From Cherax quadricarinatus (taxonomy: Eukaryota; Arthropoda; Malacostraca; Decapoda; Parastacidae): a stretch of 64,000 bases of DNA. Location: the NCBI RefSeq assembly GCF_038502225.1, contig NW_027196430.1:1-64000 (forward strand), read 5' to 3'. The notes below the pieces were generated by a model. It ran no database searches. It was not told the DNA's origin and worked only from the letters and a program-made list of their open reading frames with translations. The position numbers and the translations under genes are program-made. Below, in pieces: positions 44,575-55,528 of the stretch (position 1 is its first letter; every line of letters starts with the position of its first letter).

Positions 44575-44849
44575 AGCGGCAGCAGCGACCTCCAAGCTCC
44601 GTACTTTTCTCCAACTATCAGAGCCACCAATGCTCCTATGATGACCTAGTTACTTGCAAAACTGCACTACCCAACGTAGCACCCAGAATGACCAAAGATT
44701 ACCAACAGTGAAACCTACAAATCGAAAATAATAGAGATCAAAGGAAGACTGCCCACAAACCGAAAGCAACACCCTGCTGCCAGCCGAACAACGTAACCCT
44801 ATGCTTTGTATAACTACAACTTCTTAACTACAACAATTCCTGTAGTATT

Positions 44850-45839
44850 ATGAGGCGCAATCTAAGAGGAAACAGCACCAAGGCCAGCAAGAAAACACCG
44901 AAAAATCAACTATTCAACAAGTGTAGCCAGGAGGACGCCGGCCCAGCAACCACCCCTCTCACCACCGCTCAAGGCGACACCACAACAATAACAACAAACA
45001 TGGCTGCCACCAGCCCATCCTCCCCTCTCTTCCCCGGATTCAACCTACCAAGTAGTCTCTCAGGTATGACCAACGATCCAGATACCCTAAAGACATGCAT
45101 CTCCACCTTAGTTATTGAAAATATGAATCTTCGAGAGATACTAACAAAACAAGACACCAGGATGACACAACTCGAGAACAAAATCCTCAGTCTTGAACAA
45201 AAGTTATCAACACCAGGAATGACTAACTGTGACAAGACCATCCAAACAGTCATAGATAGCCATACCCAACAAATAATATCTCTTAATACAAAGGTTGAAG
45301 AAGCAGTAAAAGAATGGAAGAACAACTTAGATAACCAGTTCAGTGACTACTTTGCTCTCCAAGAAGATAAAACTGAACAAGATAAACTATCGGACGCAGT
45401 AATAGTTAACAGTCCACTTTTTCCCAGTGATATGAACCAAACTAACAGTAAAGAAATTACTCTCCAGATCATAAAGGACCGAAAAAGTGTTATTGTACCG
45501 GAGTCAGAAATAAAGGAAGCCAGGTTACTAGGATCCCATGGTAGAAAAAGTGTTATGCTTAGATTCCACTCACATGACAGGAAAAAAGACTTAATTATTG
45601 CATCTATTAAAGTAAAGAAAGAGGTATACATAAACGAGTGTCTTACCAAAAAACGTCAGAACCTCCTGTATAGAGTCAGAAAACTTAAGCGGGAGAATAA
45701 TGACACAATACACCGATGCTTCACACGGGATGGGAAAATTCTAGTTAGGAAAACAAATGTAGGTCAACTGTACACAATCACGAACGAGAATGATCTATCA
45801 CGATTTCTCAGGGATACTGATCTTACAGAGAATAACTAA
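44850..45839 (+). CDS. LINE ORF1, coiled coil and RNA-binding C-terminal domain
   Basis: An intact 329-residue frame. Residues about 1-75 are Thr/Ser/Pro-rich. About 85-160 form a coiled coil (LVIENMNLREILTKQDTRMT, LENKILSLEQKL), likely for trimerisation. About 200-325 is a compact basic domain (SVMLRFHSHDRKKDLIIASI, RQNLLYRVRKLKRENNDTIH, RDGKILVRKT) resembling the C-terminal nucleic-acid-binding domain of LINE ORF1 proteins. No zinc knuckle. Function by family: LINE RNP formation. I chose the first ATG; a later in-frame Met (MAATSPSS) is possible. Confidence 0.8.
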   Translation: MRRNLRGNSTKASKKTPKNQLFNKCSQEDAGPATTPLTTAQGDTTTITTNMAATSPSSPLFPGFNLPSSLSGMTNDPDTLKTCISTLVIENMNLREILTKQDTRMTQLENKILSLEQKLSTPGMTNCDKTIQTVIDSHTQQIISLNTKVEEAVKEWKNNLDNQFSDYFALQEDKTEQDKLSDAVIVNSPLFPSDMNQTNSKEITLQIIKDRKSVIVPESEIKEARLLGSHGRKSVMLRFHSHDRKKDLIIASIKVKKEVYINECLTKKRQNLLYRVRKLKRENNDTIHRCFTRDGKILVRKTNVGQLYTITNENDLSRFLRDTDLTENN

Positions 45840-47618
45840 ACAATGTCCAACCTAAAAGCCTACGTAATGTAGTGTATGTTTTGCTCCATTATTGTTCAAA
45901 TTTCATAGTACAATCTCTTAGTAATTAAATAATCAACTACCTCATTTTGTGATTTTACTAGTAAGCATAAGTCACCTTATGTAATTTTCTTATTTACTAT
46001 TGTTTGCTTAAATATTAGCTGAATTGATACTTTCTCTGTCCATATTACTACCTCATATTTTTTTAAATACTATCAATTGATATTACTTACTAAAATTAAT
46101 AATTACCATTTTTACTATCAATACAATTTACTCTTAACATTTTTGACATCATTTAATAACCATTACTTGTCTAATTACCATAACCTGTTTTAATACCACA
46201 TTTACTATCTTAGAGTACTCTTAATTACCTTGTACTGCCATATAACCTCAAGTATAACTACCAGTGCAATATTGAATGAAATAAACATTACTTTTTCACT
46301 TTTTTTTGCAATCATTATTACTTACTAAAATTTTATTAAACACCATATTTACTACCAGTCAATTTTACTTTTGTACATTAATCATTATTTTATACTTCCC
46401 ATAACATTTTGTTGCCAAATTTTCAAGTTTGTATATTCAACTCCAACCTCCCCTCAAGGAAGGTTCCTTGATGTTGGTGAGGGGCTCTTGATTTAGGGAA
46501 TTGGATCTGTGCTCCAGTTCCCCGAATTAAGCCTGAATGCCTTCCACATCCCCCCCAGGCGCTGTATAATCCTCCGGGTTTAGCGCTTCCCCCTTGATTA
46601 TAATAATAATAATAATAAACTCCAACCTTTATATTATCCTTTGTACCTGTGTACCTGTGTACCTGACTACCATCTTACTATCATATTATAACCAAGACAT
46701 TGCCATTGTTATTTTTTACTTATTCTTTTGGTACTTTAATTGTAAATTTTATTTTGTCAATTTAAATCTGGTTATACTCTTGATCTTGTCAACAACTTAT
46801 ACCAGATCCTAGTGCAATTGCAAGTGCCATTTCAATTTGTATTTTTATATTATAAGCTTATATTATAAGTCCTATTCTAAGATTGTTTTCATATCTTAGT
46901 GACTATATTGTGTGTGCAATTAGTGTATATTTCAATTATATTATTGTTCAAGGCCCTTAACTATCTTTTGCTAACTAGTACCAACTACCTCATATATTCT
47001 TTTTCTTTTCTACTTATTTTTATTCTTTTGCTACCTTAACTTGTGTATTTTGTCCTGTCAATTTAAATCTAGTTATACTCTAATTCTTGTAAACAACTTA
47101 TATAACACCTTAGTGCAATTACAGTTGAGAGTCTTGTGCCTTTTTTATATTATTAGATTAAACTCAGTTGTACTATAGCTCATTCTAGCTCAATACATAG
47201 TCAATACCAAATTCATTATATTAGACCATAGTGTAATTACTAGTGAGAGTCTGGTGCTATTTTTAATTTGTATTTTTATATTATTAGATTAAACCTAGTT
47301 GTACTATAGCTCATTCTAGCTCAATACATAGACTATACCAAAGTCATTATATTAGACCTTAGTGCAATTACAAGTGAGAGTCTTGTGCTATTTTTAATTT
47401 GTATTTTTATATTATTAGTTTATACCTAGTTGTACTTTAGCTCATTCCAGCACAACACATAGACAACACCAACTTCATTATGTGTATTAGTGACTATACT
47501 CTACTTGACCAAAATGCTATAGCTGTATACTTGTCCAAACTTCCCACCACTACAGATATCAGTACTAAAACTCAACACACAACTCAGGATATAAATAACC
47601 ATAATTTAAACCTAGAAG
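45840..47618 (+). other. Long AT-rich spacer between LINE ORFs
   Basis: 1.78 kb without coding. A SINE sits at 46450-46617. About three copies of a 131-bp tandem unit lie at 47110-47490 (TTGTACTATAGCTCATTCTA at 47168 and 47299, a variant at 47430), and diverged related segments occur from about 46740. Confidence 0.75.
46450..46617 (+). mobile_element. SINE-B copy 1, 11-bp target duplication
   Basis: Flanked by AACTCCAACCT (46439-46449 and 46618-46628). Body CCCCTCAAGGAAGGTTCCTT...CGGGTTTAGCGCTTCCCCCT with tail GATTATAATAATAAT. No tRNA-type B box recognised. Confidence 0.9.
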
Positions 47619-50600
47619 ATGATTGATCACGTTGACCCTGATCTAAACCTCCATAATCTAACACACAATCAAAACCTATTGGAAAGTAACTGCCTTTATT
47701 ACACAGCATCACAAGCCAGCACTATCCTAAACAATGCTAAAAGTCTATCAGTACTTAACTACAACATCAGGTCCTTAAGCAAACACTATGATGACCTCCT
47801 GGCACTCCTTGAATCACTAAAGACACCCTTCTCCTGCATTATTCTTACTGAGACCTGGCTTAAGCAGGACACAATAGATATCTACCCTCTACCAGGATAC
47901 ACAGCAATCCACAACTGCAGACCATACCAAGTTGGGGGTGGTATTGCAATCTATTACTCTAACCAATTATCTTGTATTAGCACCACTTGCTTTAGTGATG
48001 AATATGGAGAATACATTTTTGCTAATTTTACTGTAAAAAACCTTAAGACGCCTATAACAATCGGTGCCATTTACCGGATACCTCACACAAACATCCCAAA
48101 TTTCAGTGAGAAATTAAAGGCACTAATAACAAACATACAAATGAATAAGCACCACCTTCTCTTAGCTGGAGACTTCAACATCAACCTTGGCCTACTAGAT
48201 GATCAGCTTGTAACTGATTTCATCAACAATATGAACAACACACTTCTCATACCAACAATAACTAAACCAACCAGGCTCTCTGAAACAAGTGCAACCATAA
48301 TAGACCACATATGGACCAATATACTAGCCCCCCTTAAATCAGGGATAATCACAGATAGCACTACAGACCACTACCCTACCTTCCTCTTGACAAACATTAG
48401 TAAACCACCACTTGAATACAACAAAGTTTCATTTAGACTCCATGATGAGGCCTCAATAAGGAAGTTCACAGCTGACCTAGAGACTGTTGACTGGCCTACA
48501 GAATTCTCCAAGGCCAATGGTATTGATGACTGGACAGACATTTTTCTTAACAAATTACTTAGACTATACAACAAACATTGTCCTATAAAAACGAAACAGA
48601 TCACAAACAAACAGCTTGGTTGCCCATGGCTAACCAGCACCATTCTGAAATCCATTGATAAGAAACACCAATATGAAAAGCAATATAGACAGGGCTTAAT
48701 ACACAAAGATATTCTTAAACACTATTCATCAGTCCTCACCAAAGTAATAAAGAAAGCCAAACAACTATACTACTCCAGTAGATTCACTGACACAAGAGGA
48801 GATATAAAAAAGACCTGGAAAACACTCTCTCAGATTCTAGGGACCCACAAACTGAAAAAAACAAGAATATTGTCCTAACTAAACCTAATGAAACACCACT
48901 GCAACCCAATGACACAGCTAACAAGATAAACGACTTCTTCTCAACCATAGGCTCTAATCTCGCTAATAAAATCCCACGTACCAATGCCCATGCCGGGGAC
49001 TACCTAGATGGAAATTTCCCAAATTCCTTCTATCTTGCTCCAACTGAGCCCACGGAAGTCACCGAGATTATAAAGTCACTTAAAAATAGCTCAGGGAATC
49101 TGTCTCATGTCCCACCATTATTGTACAAGTGAGCGGCCCATGTCCTCTCGCATACTGTCTCATTACTTTTTAACAAGTCACTAGAAACTAGCACCTTCCC
49201 GAAACTACTCAAGACGGCAAGGGTTACACCAATACATAAAGGTGGTGACCCTACAGATTTAAACAACTATAGGCCAATATCAAACTTACCATTGCTATCC
49301 AAAATCTTTGAGAAACTCGTAAACAGGACCCCTCAAGGGAGGTTCCTTGATGTTGGTGAGGGGCTCTTGATTTAGGGAATTGGATCTGTGCTCCAGTTCC
49401 CCGAATTAAGCCTGAATGCCTTCCACATCCCCCCCCGGCGCTGTATAATCCTCCGGGTTTAGCGCTTCCCCCTTGATTATAATAATAATCGTAAACAGGA
49501 GACTATATTCATTTATAATGGCACAAAACATACTCAACCCCTGCCAATTTGGATTCAGGAAAAATAAAAGCACTAACGATGCAATCATAAAAATGCTAGA
49601 TCTGCTTTACACAGCATTGGAAAATAAGGAATATCCACTAGGAATTTTTATTGACCTAAGAAAAGCTTTTGACACAGTAGACCACGGCATCCTACTCCAC
49701 AAACTTGACCATTATGGTATAAGAGGCCATGCGCTTGCATATTTCAAATCTTACCTTACTAATAGGTATCAGTATGTCACCATTAAAGACACAGCATCAA
49801 CAACACAGCCACTTGATACTGGAGTTCTGCAGGAAGTGTCCTTGGTCCCCTGCTCTTCCTCATATACATCAATGATCTTCCAAACGTATCTCAACACCTG
49901 AACCCCATTCTCTTTGCTGACGACACGACTTATGTCATCTCTCACCCTAATCTTGCCACCCTCAACACCATTGTTAATGAGGAGCTGATCAAAATATCGA
50001 CTTGGATGACAGTCAATAAACTTACGCTTAACACTGACAAAACCTACTACATTATGTTTGGTAGCAGAGCAGGAGATGCGCAAATTAACATTAAGATCGA
50101 CAACACTCTAATTGCCAGGCATAATGAGGGCAAATTCCTAGGCGTATACCTCGACAACAACCTGAACTTCAGCACCCATATCCAACATATAACCAAAAAA
50201 GTATCCAAAATGGTTAGGATCCTCTCCAAGATACGATAACACGTGCCGCAAACTGCCCTTCTCACACTATACCATTCACTTATATATCCATACCTCACCT
50301 GTGCTATATGTGCTTGGGGTTCAACTGCAGCAACACACCTAAAGCCAATAATAACCCAACAAAAAGCTGCAGTAAGAATAATCACTAAATCCCATCCCTG
50401 GCAACACCCCCCCCCACTCTTCATAGATCTAAACTTACTCCCTGTTCAGTACATCCACACTTACTACTGTGCAATCTACATCTACAGGACCTTAAATTCC
50501 AATATTAACCTTGACCTAAAACGCTTTCTTGATAGTTGTGACAGAACCCACAGGCACAACACCAGACACAAACATCTCTATGACATTCCCCGTGTCCGAC

Positions 50601-50746
50601 TAAACCTTTACAAAAATTCAATGTATGTCAAAGGCCCTAAAATCTGGAACACCCTACCTGAAAATTCTAAAACTGCAGACACATTCATCAACTTCAAAAC
50701 TACCATCAGAAAACATCTTATCTCCCTGATACACCCTGTCAACTAA
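47619..50746 (+). pseudogene. CR1/Rex1-like ORF2: endonuclease and reverse transcriptase
   Basis: 47619-48878 is open: APE endonuclease with NYNIRSLSKHYDDL, CIILTETWLKQDT (Glu), GAIYRIPHTN, LLAGDFNINLG (Asp) and STTDHYPTFL (TDH), then the linker. A frameshift at about 48870, a stop at 49129 and a SINE insertion at 49329 follow. RT resumes: LNNYRPISNLPLLSKIFEKL before the SINE, then after it CQFGFRKNKSTNDAIIKMLD, GIFIDLRKAFDTVDHGILLH (motif A), a damaged motif B (GVLQEVSLVP) and, after another frameshift, FADDTTYVIS (motif C). 50243-50746 encodes the C-terminal part (SLIYPYLTCAICAWGS, PKIWNTLPEN). Inactive copy of a LINE replication enzyme. Confidence 0.85.
49329..49488 (+). mobile_element. 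SINE-B copy 2, 12-bp target duplication
   Basis: Flanked by TCGTAAACAGGA (49317-49328 and 49489-49500), inside RT coding. It is almost identical to copy 1, suggesting recent activity. Confidence 0.9.
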
Positions 50747-51138
50747 TTACACGAATACCACCTGGTGGTTCACACTTACACTCACTCACCCATTTGACCA
50801 TAAACAGAAATATCAATCTCAATCTCAAAATAATTAATCTTAACTAGTCATAAGTTGGCCTGTGATACTCCAATACTGAAACTATGTATAGTGCCAAAAC
50901 AAAAGCATTCACATTGCTAAACTCACAAACTAGTATTTAATCACTTAGTCATAATACCAACTTACCTCATAATTTAGTAATATTTTAAACTTAGGATTTA
51001 ATCTAAGCCTGCCCGAAATGCCTAGCCATGCTAGGTGTTCTAGTGGTACACTCTGTAATTTTTATTTTACTACATGTAAACCACACAATAACCAAATTCT
51101 GTAAACTCAGCATTGTAATACTTACAGAGAATAAACTT

Positions 51139-51158
51139 TGAATTGAATTGAATTACAG
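51139..51158 (+). repeat. LINE 3' tail, GAATT repeats
   Basis: TTTGAATTGAATTGAATT after AATAAAC. Short tandem tails like this are typical of CR1/L2/Rex1-group LINEs. Confidence 0.75.
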
Positions 51159-52048
51159 TATCACAGCCACCTGCACCTGACCATATCACTGCAGGTACAA
51201 GGTACCTGGCACAGTTATTAAAGTATCACAGCCACCTGCACCTGACCACATCACTGCAGGTACAAGGTACCTGACACAGTTATTAAAGTATCACAGCCAC
51301 CTGCACCTGACCACATCACTGCAGGTACAAGGTACCTGACACAGTTATTAAAGTATCACAGCCACCTGCACCTGACCACATCACTGCAGGTACAAGGCAC
51401 CTGGCACAGTTATTAAAGTATCACAGCCACCTGCACCTGACCACATCACTACAGATACAAGGTACCTGACACAGTTATTAAAGTATCACAGCCACCTGCA
51501 CCTGACCACATCACTACAGGTACAAGGTACCTGGCACAGTTATTAAAGTATCACAGCCACCTGCACCTGACCACATCACTGCAGGTACAAGGTACCTGGC
51601 ACAGTTATTAAAGTATCACAGCCACCTGCACCTGACCACATCACTACAGGTACAAGGTACCACACAGTTATTAAAGTATCACACACCTGCACCTGACCAC
51701 ATCACTACAGGTACAAGGTACCTGACACAGTTATTAAAGTATCACAGCCACCTGCACCTGACCACATCACTACAGGTACAAGGTACCTGACACAGTTATT
51801 AAAGTATCACAGCCACCTGCACCTGACCACATCACTACAGGTACAAGGTACCTGGCACAGTTATTAAAGTATCACAGCCACCTGCACCTGACCACATCAC
51901 TACAGGTACAAGATACCTGGCACAGTTATTAAAGTATCACAGCCACCTGCACCTGACCACATCACTACAGGTACAAGATACCTGGCACAGTTATTAAAGT
52001 ATCACAGCCACCTGCACCTGACCACATCACTACAGGTACAAGCTACCT
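51159..52048 (+). repeat. 65-bp tandem array, about 14 units
   Basis: Unit: TATCACAGCCACCTGCACCT, GACCACATCACTACAGGTAC, AAGGTACCTGGCACAGTTAT, TAAAG. The 65-bp spacing is exact for most units; one at about 51660-51690 has small deletions. Units are very similar to each other. The same sequence occurs once at 44515-44574. Confidence 0.95.
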
Positions 52049-52270
52049 GGCGCAGCCAATACGACATTTTCCAAAATATTTTACAAACTGCTCAAACAAC
52101 ATATATTCCTTACAGAGAAATCGGGTCAAACAAAAACGTCCCTAAATACATAAGCAGGAGAATTAACCAATGAATAAAATAATAAGATATTAAAAAATCA
52201 ATACAAAAAAGATAGCAATAACAGGCATAAGACATTAAAATCGAGAATTATACTCGTATGTGATGGAAAT
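52049..52270 (+). pseudogene. CR1-group LINE linker fragment
   Basis: Frame beginning QYDIFQNILQTAQTTYIPYR then EIGSNKNVPKYISRRIN matches the endonuclease-RT linker of the CR1 copy at 7880-7980 ([14 protein letters not shown]). Stops follow. 52271-53029 shows no recognisable feature. Confidence 0.6.
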
Positions 52271-53029
52271 GGGCCCTTAGCAGCAGCGAAGACCAGCACG
52301 GACAGTAAGACCAACACTTGTAGATGTCCGCACATGTTGGCGCCAGGAGTCAGTTCTGAGCTTTCTTGATGTTAAGTGCTACTGCTCTTCTGAAGTCTCT
52401 GAACCGCAGAAATCTGTGCAGTGAGGTGAAGCTCTAGGTAGAGTTATAGGTATATATATATATAGGGAGGGATGTATGAGTCACATGAAATATTAGCAGG
52501 TGTAGTTGTCAACTGACAGACATTCATCTTCTTTTTTCGACAGGCTGCTAACTTATAGCCAACCTCAATTTACATGTTACAATTTTACATGTGCTCAAAA
52601 AATGAAAATCATATTTCCAATAATAATAACAGCACTTATAGAGATAGTAAAATATAAGATATGTAGGGTATATTTCGGTTTTACACTGAACAACTCTTCA
52701 GCAGTGAGGTCGAAATATTTTCTATTGAGAGGAATGTTTACTTTCGTTTTAATATCTTATGAAAGAATTGTAGCTCTTACAACACACCTCTCGATATGAA
52801 CTCTGGTGTCATAAACACTACGAAGACGTCGCTTCATCTCACTGAGTGGCGAACTTAGGAACAAGTCTGAACGACCATATTTACATAAAACATATGTGTT
52901 AACTTGAACAACGCTGGTAGCTTCATTTCTGAAACATTAGCACTTTCCATAAAACTTTTGTTAATCCTGCCGTCACATGACAAGACATCAACTCACCTAC
53001 TACTGCTAGCATGGCCTGCTATTTTATAG

Positions 53030-53175
53030 TGTTTATGTTCTTACTACCTGTACCACACCATGTCCCCCTTATATACTTTGTGTCTGAATTGTTTGCATTG
53101 CCGTGATAAAGTTTCTGGAAACGAAACATAATCGCTGTGTCTCATTAGTGGTTCATATGTCCTTAAACCTAGCTT
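53030..53175 (+). mobile_element. PLE LTR remnant with hammerhead-like motif
   Basis: Similar in layout to PLE-A LTRs (TTGTTTGCATTGCCGTGATA, GAAACGAAAC, then a GTCCTTAA end). The motif at 53097-53135 has core GUGAUAA, helix II GUUUC/GAAAC and GAAA, but no intact helix III or I. Decayed. Confidence 0.55.
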
Positions 53176-53224
53176 AATACTGTATATATGGGTGAAGGTT
53201 ATTTTCATTCTTGAGGATTAGAAC

Positions 53225-53415
53225 TTGTACCTTTCCTCGTGGAACTTTATTAGTAATTTAATAGTGCGGACTTATCTCCTGATTTGAAGATAAGAATTGC
53301 ATTAGCCATCTTCCACGTCTCCGTCATGAGACTCGTTTGATGTCATATATTGGAACGGCTGGTTAGCGGTTCACTAAACTCCACCTTGCACTCCGTTTGG
53401 TACCCAACTAAGATA
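53225..53415 (-). mobile_element. CR1 RT fragment, degraded
   Basis: Resembles 5860-5990 (CTTATCTCCTGATTTGAAGA, TTGCATTAGCCATCTTCCAC, TTAGCGGTTCAC), the same part of CR1 RT on the minus strand. Heavily mutated. Confidence 0.6.
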
Positions 53416-54700
53416 CTAATCGGAGGCAAAGAAGAAGTGAGGGTGTAGATTATTACGTTACCGGGCACAGGAGCTGGAACCTAATGGTAAATTCTCCTTC
53501 AGGTCACCCTTTTGAACCCAAAAATCTCAGGAGATAGATGTGCTTTGAATAAAGAAAAAATCGATCCCAAGAACCTGGGATTCTAGGGACCAGGAACTAG
53601 AGCTTCAAATGAGTGTCTGTAGAGTCCCTAAATGGGTGACCTGGAGTTCAGTTGGTGGCAACATTACAACTCAGATGCACACGTTACAAACACCTCTTTC
53701 AACAAGCTTTGAAATACTGACTGGGTAAACAAATTAACATTTGGGATTGAAAACATTTAAATGGAGAACAACCCTATAATATAAACAATGTTTCGCTCAA
53801 TACTGAGACAAACGTCTAAATTAAAAAGCTTATTCAACATTATGTGTCTTTATTAGCTCTGAAATGCAGCACAAAGAAGACTCATTTTAGGGAGGCGGAA
53901 GAAAATTCTGTTTTGATAAATAGTCTACAACTTAGACAATTTTACCTAAATTTCCGAAAATTATAGTGTGTATATTATAAAAAAGTAAATAATGTGAAAA
54001 ATATGTTGCTGGTGAGTTAAATTTAAATATGAGTGAAAAAAGAACCAGGAGCAGCTGGGCAGGAGGAGAGAGGAGAGACGCCATAATGGAAATGTGGTGA
54101 AAGATGTTCCCAGTAACCAACTAATGGTATCGGTCTTCATCGAGGACAAATTGGAATGAAACTGCCTCAGATGACCAGAAAATAATGCAGTGACACCCTA
54201 CACTGTGAAATGGAAAGAAAACACTGAAATATAGTGGATAAATAGTGAAATCCTGCAAGACACCGGTGGCTCCCTACAACACGCCTTTTGTCAAGTAACG
54301 TTCACTTTTAGTACAATAGATTGCGTTGGCCATCGTATTTCTTACTGGCTAGGTAACGTTAGAGTGTGTTCTGAAGGTGGTCCAGATTAGTAAGTTAATA
54401 CTTAGAATTTAGTATGTTCATAATATGTAACTATTGTGCTAAAATTAACTGTATCATATCATCCCCCCTTTTTCAGTCGGTCCCAGATAATTCATACAGT
54501 CCACGCTAAAATATTGTACCAGAATTACTAGTTTTATACAATATTATTGTATAATTTCAGGTCTCGCTTTTGTGAGAGTGGTTTGAGAGTTGTGGGCATC
54601 GAGAGAGGCACTTTCCTGCGACCTAATGTCTTAAGTCCCACTTACCTCAAAGGTGCATAAAAAATTGGTAAGTAATAATTACCTCAGTTGTATCCTTAAC
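53416..54700. other. No gene or known repeat seen
   Basis: AT-rich, no long frames, no microsatellite. Short frames on either strand have no recognisable motifs. Confidence 0.5.
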
Positions 54701-54711
54701 CCAAATTACTT

Positions 54712-55152
54712 GTATGAACATAATAGTGAAGTTCGTACATATAATTTCTGAAATACATAAGCCCTTCCAGCCAAGACAGGACTCGCAGCAATGGTTTCAA
54801 GTTGGAAAAATTCAGATTCAGGTTTGGTTTGGTAATAGAGTTGTGGATGAGTGGAACAAACTCCCGTGTACAGTTATTCAGGCTAAAACGTTGTGTAGTT
54901 TTAAAAATAGATTAGATAAATACATGAGAGGGTGTGGGAGGGTGTAAGTTGGACCTGACTAGCTTGTGCTGCTGGGTCTGGTTCCGTGCTCCATCCTTGA
55001 GTGGAGGTGACCAGACTGGGTAGGTCATTGGGCTAATCCGGGGATGGTGGGTAATTGGACTAATCCGGGGGAGGGGACATGGACCTGCTCCGCATGGGTG
55101 AGTAGGCCTGTTGCAGTGTTCCTTCTTTCTTATGTTATGTTCTTATGTTCTT
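54712..55152 (+). mobile_element. CR1 3' end with octamer tail
   Basis: Encodes the C-terminal motif NRVVDEWNKLPCTVIQAKTL then SFKNRLDKYMRG, followed by a 3' UTR with ATGGACCTGCTCCGCATGGG and TTGCAGTGTTCCTTCTTTCT. The tail TTATGTTATGTTCTTATGTTC approximates an 8-bp repeat, as known for CR1. Confidence 0.8.
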
Positions 55153-55528
55153 TTTCCTTCCTTGAAACGGATGTTATCACGGAGCATTAATTAATTTAAT
55201 AATTATAAGATACTTGACTGAGGGAAGCGGGTGTTGGGTCCACATAAATGATATCGTTTATAGTGTGGTGGATTAAATTGGTCTGGATGATATTTTTTTA
55301 TTGACTCTGTGCTTTCTTTTTCGGTATATATATGAAAAATAGTGATTCACTTAGTTTTTTATTCATCTCTATCACATCAGGTTGTCAAGTTACAAGGAAA
55401 TGTTACTTTTCTCTTTTCGTATAACATAAATAAATGAGAAAGTGGCATATTACCAATTTAAATGCTTACCTTTTATTGACTTAAATGTAAAATCTAAAAT
55501 ATTTTTCATTATTTTTCAGAATATTAAT

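Larger units (their letters stand above)
44575..51158 (+). mobile_element. CR1/Rex1-like LINE, about 6.6 kb
   Basis: 5' UTR to 44849, ORF1 44850-45839, unusually long AT-rich spacer 45840-47618, ORF2 47619-50746, 3' UTR and a GAATT-repeat tail at 51139-51158. It holds two SINE-B insertions (46450-46617 and 49329-49488). Both ends appear present. ORF1 is intact and ORF2 is broken. Confidence 0.8.

Noticed and set aside
51159..52048. CRISPR-like array (regular spacing)
   Set aside because: There are no unique spacers: the whole 65-bp unit is repeated. It is a tandem satellite in a eukaryotic genome.
52506..54149. Small frames in unassigned sequence
   Set aside because: Under 100 residues, no motifs, AT-rich; indistinguishable from chance.
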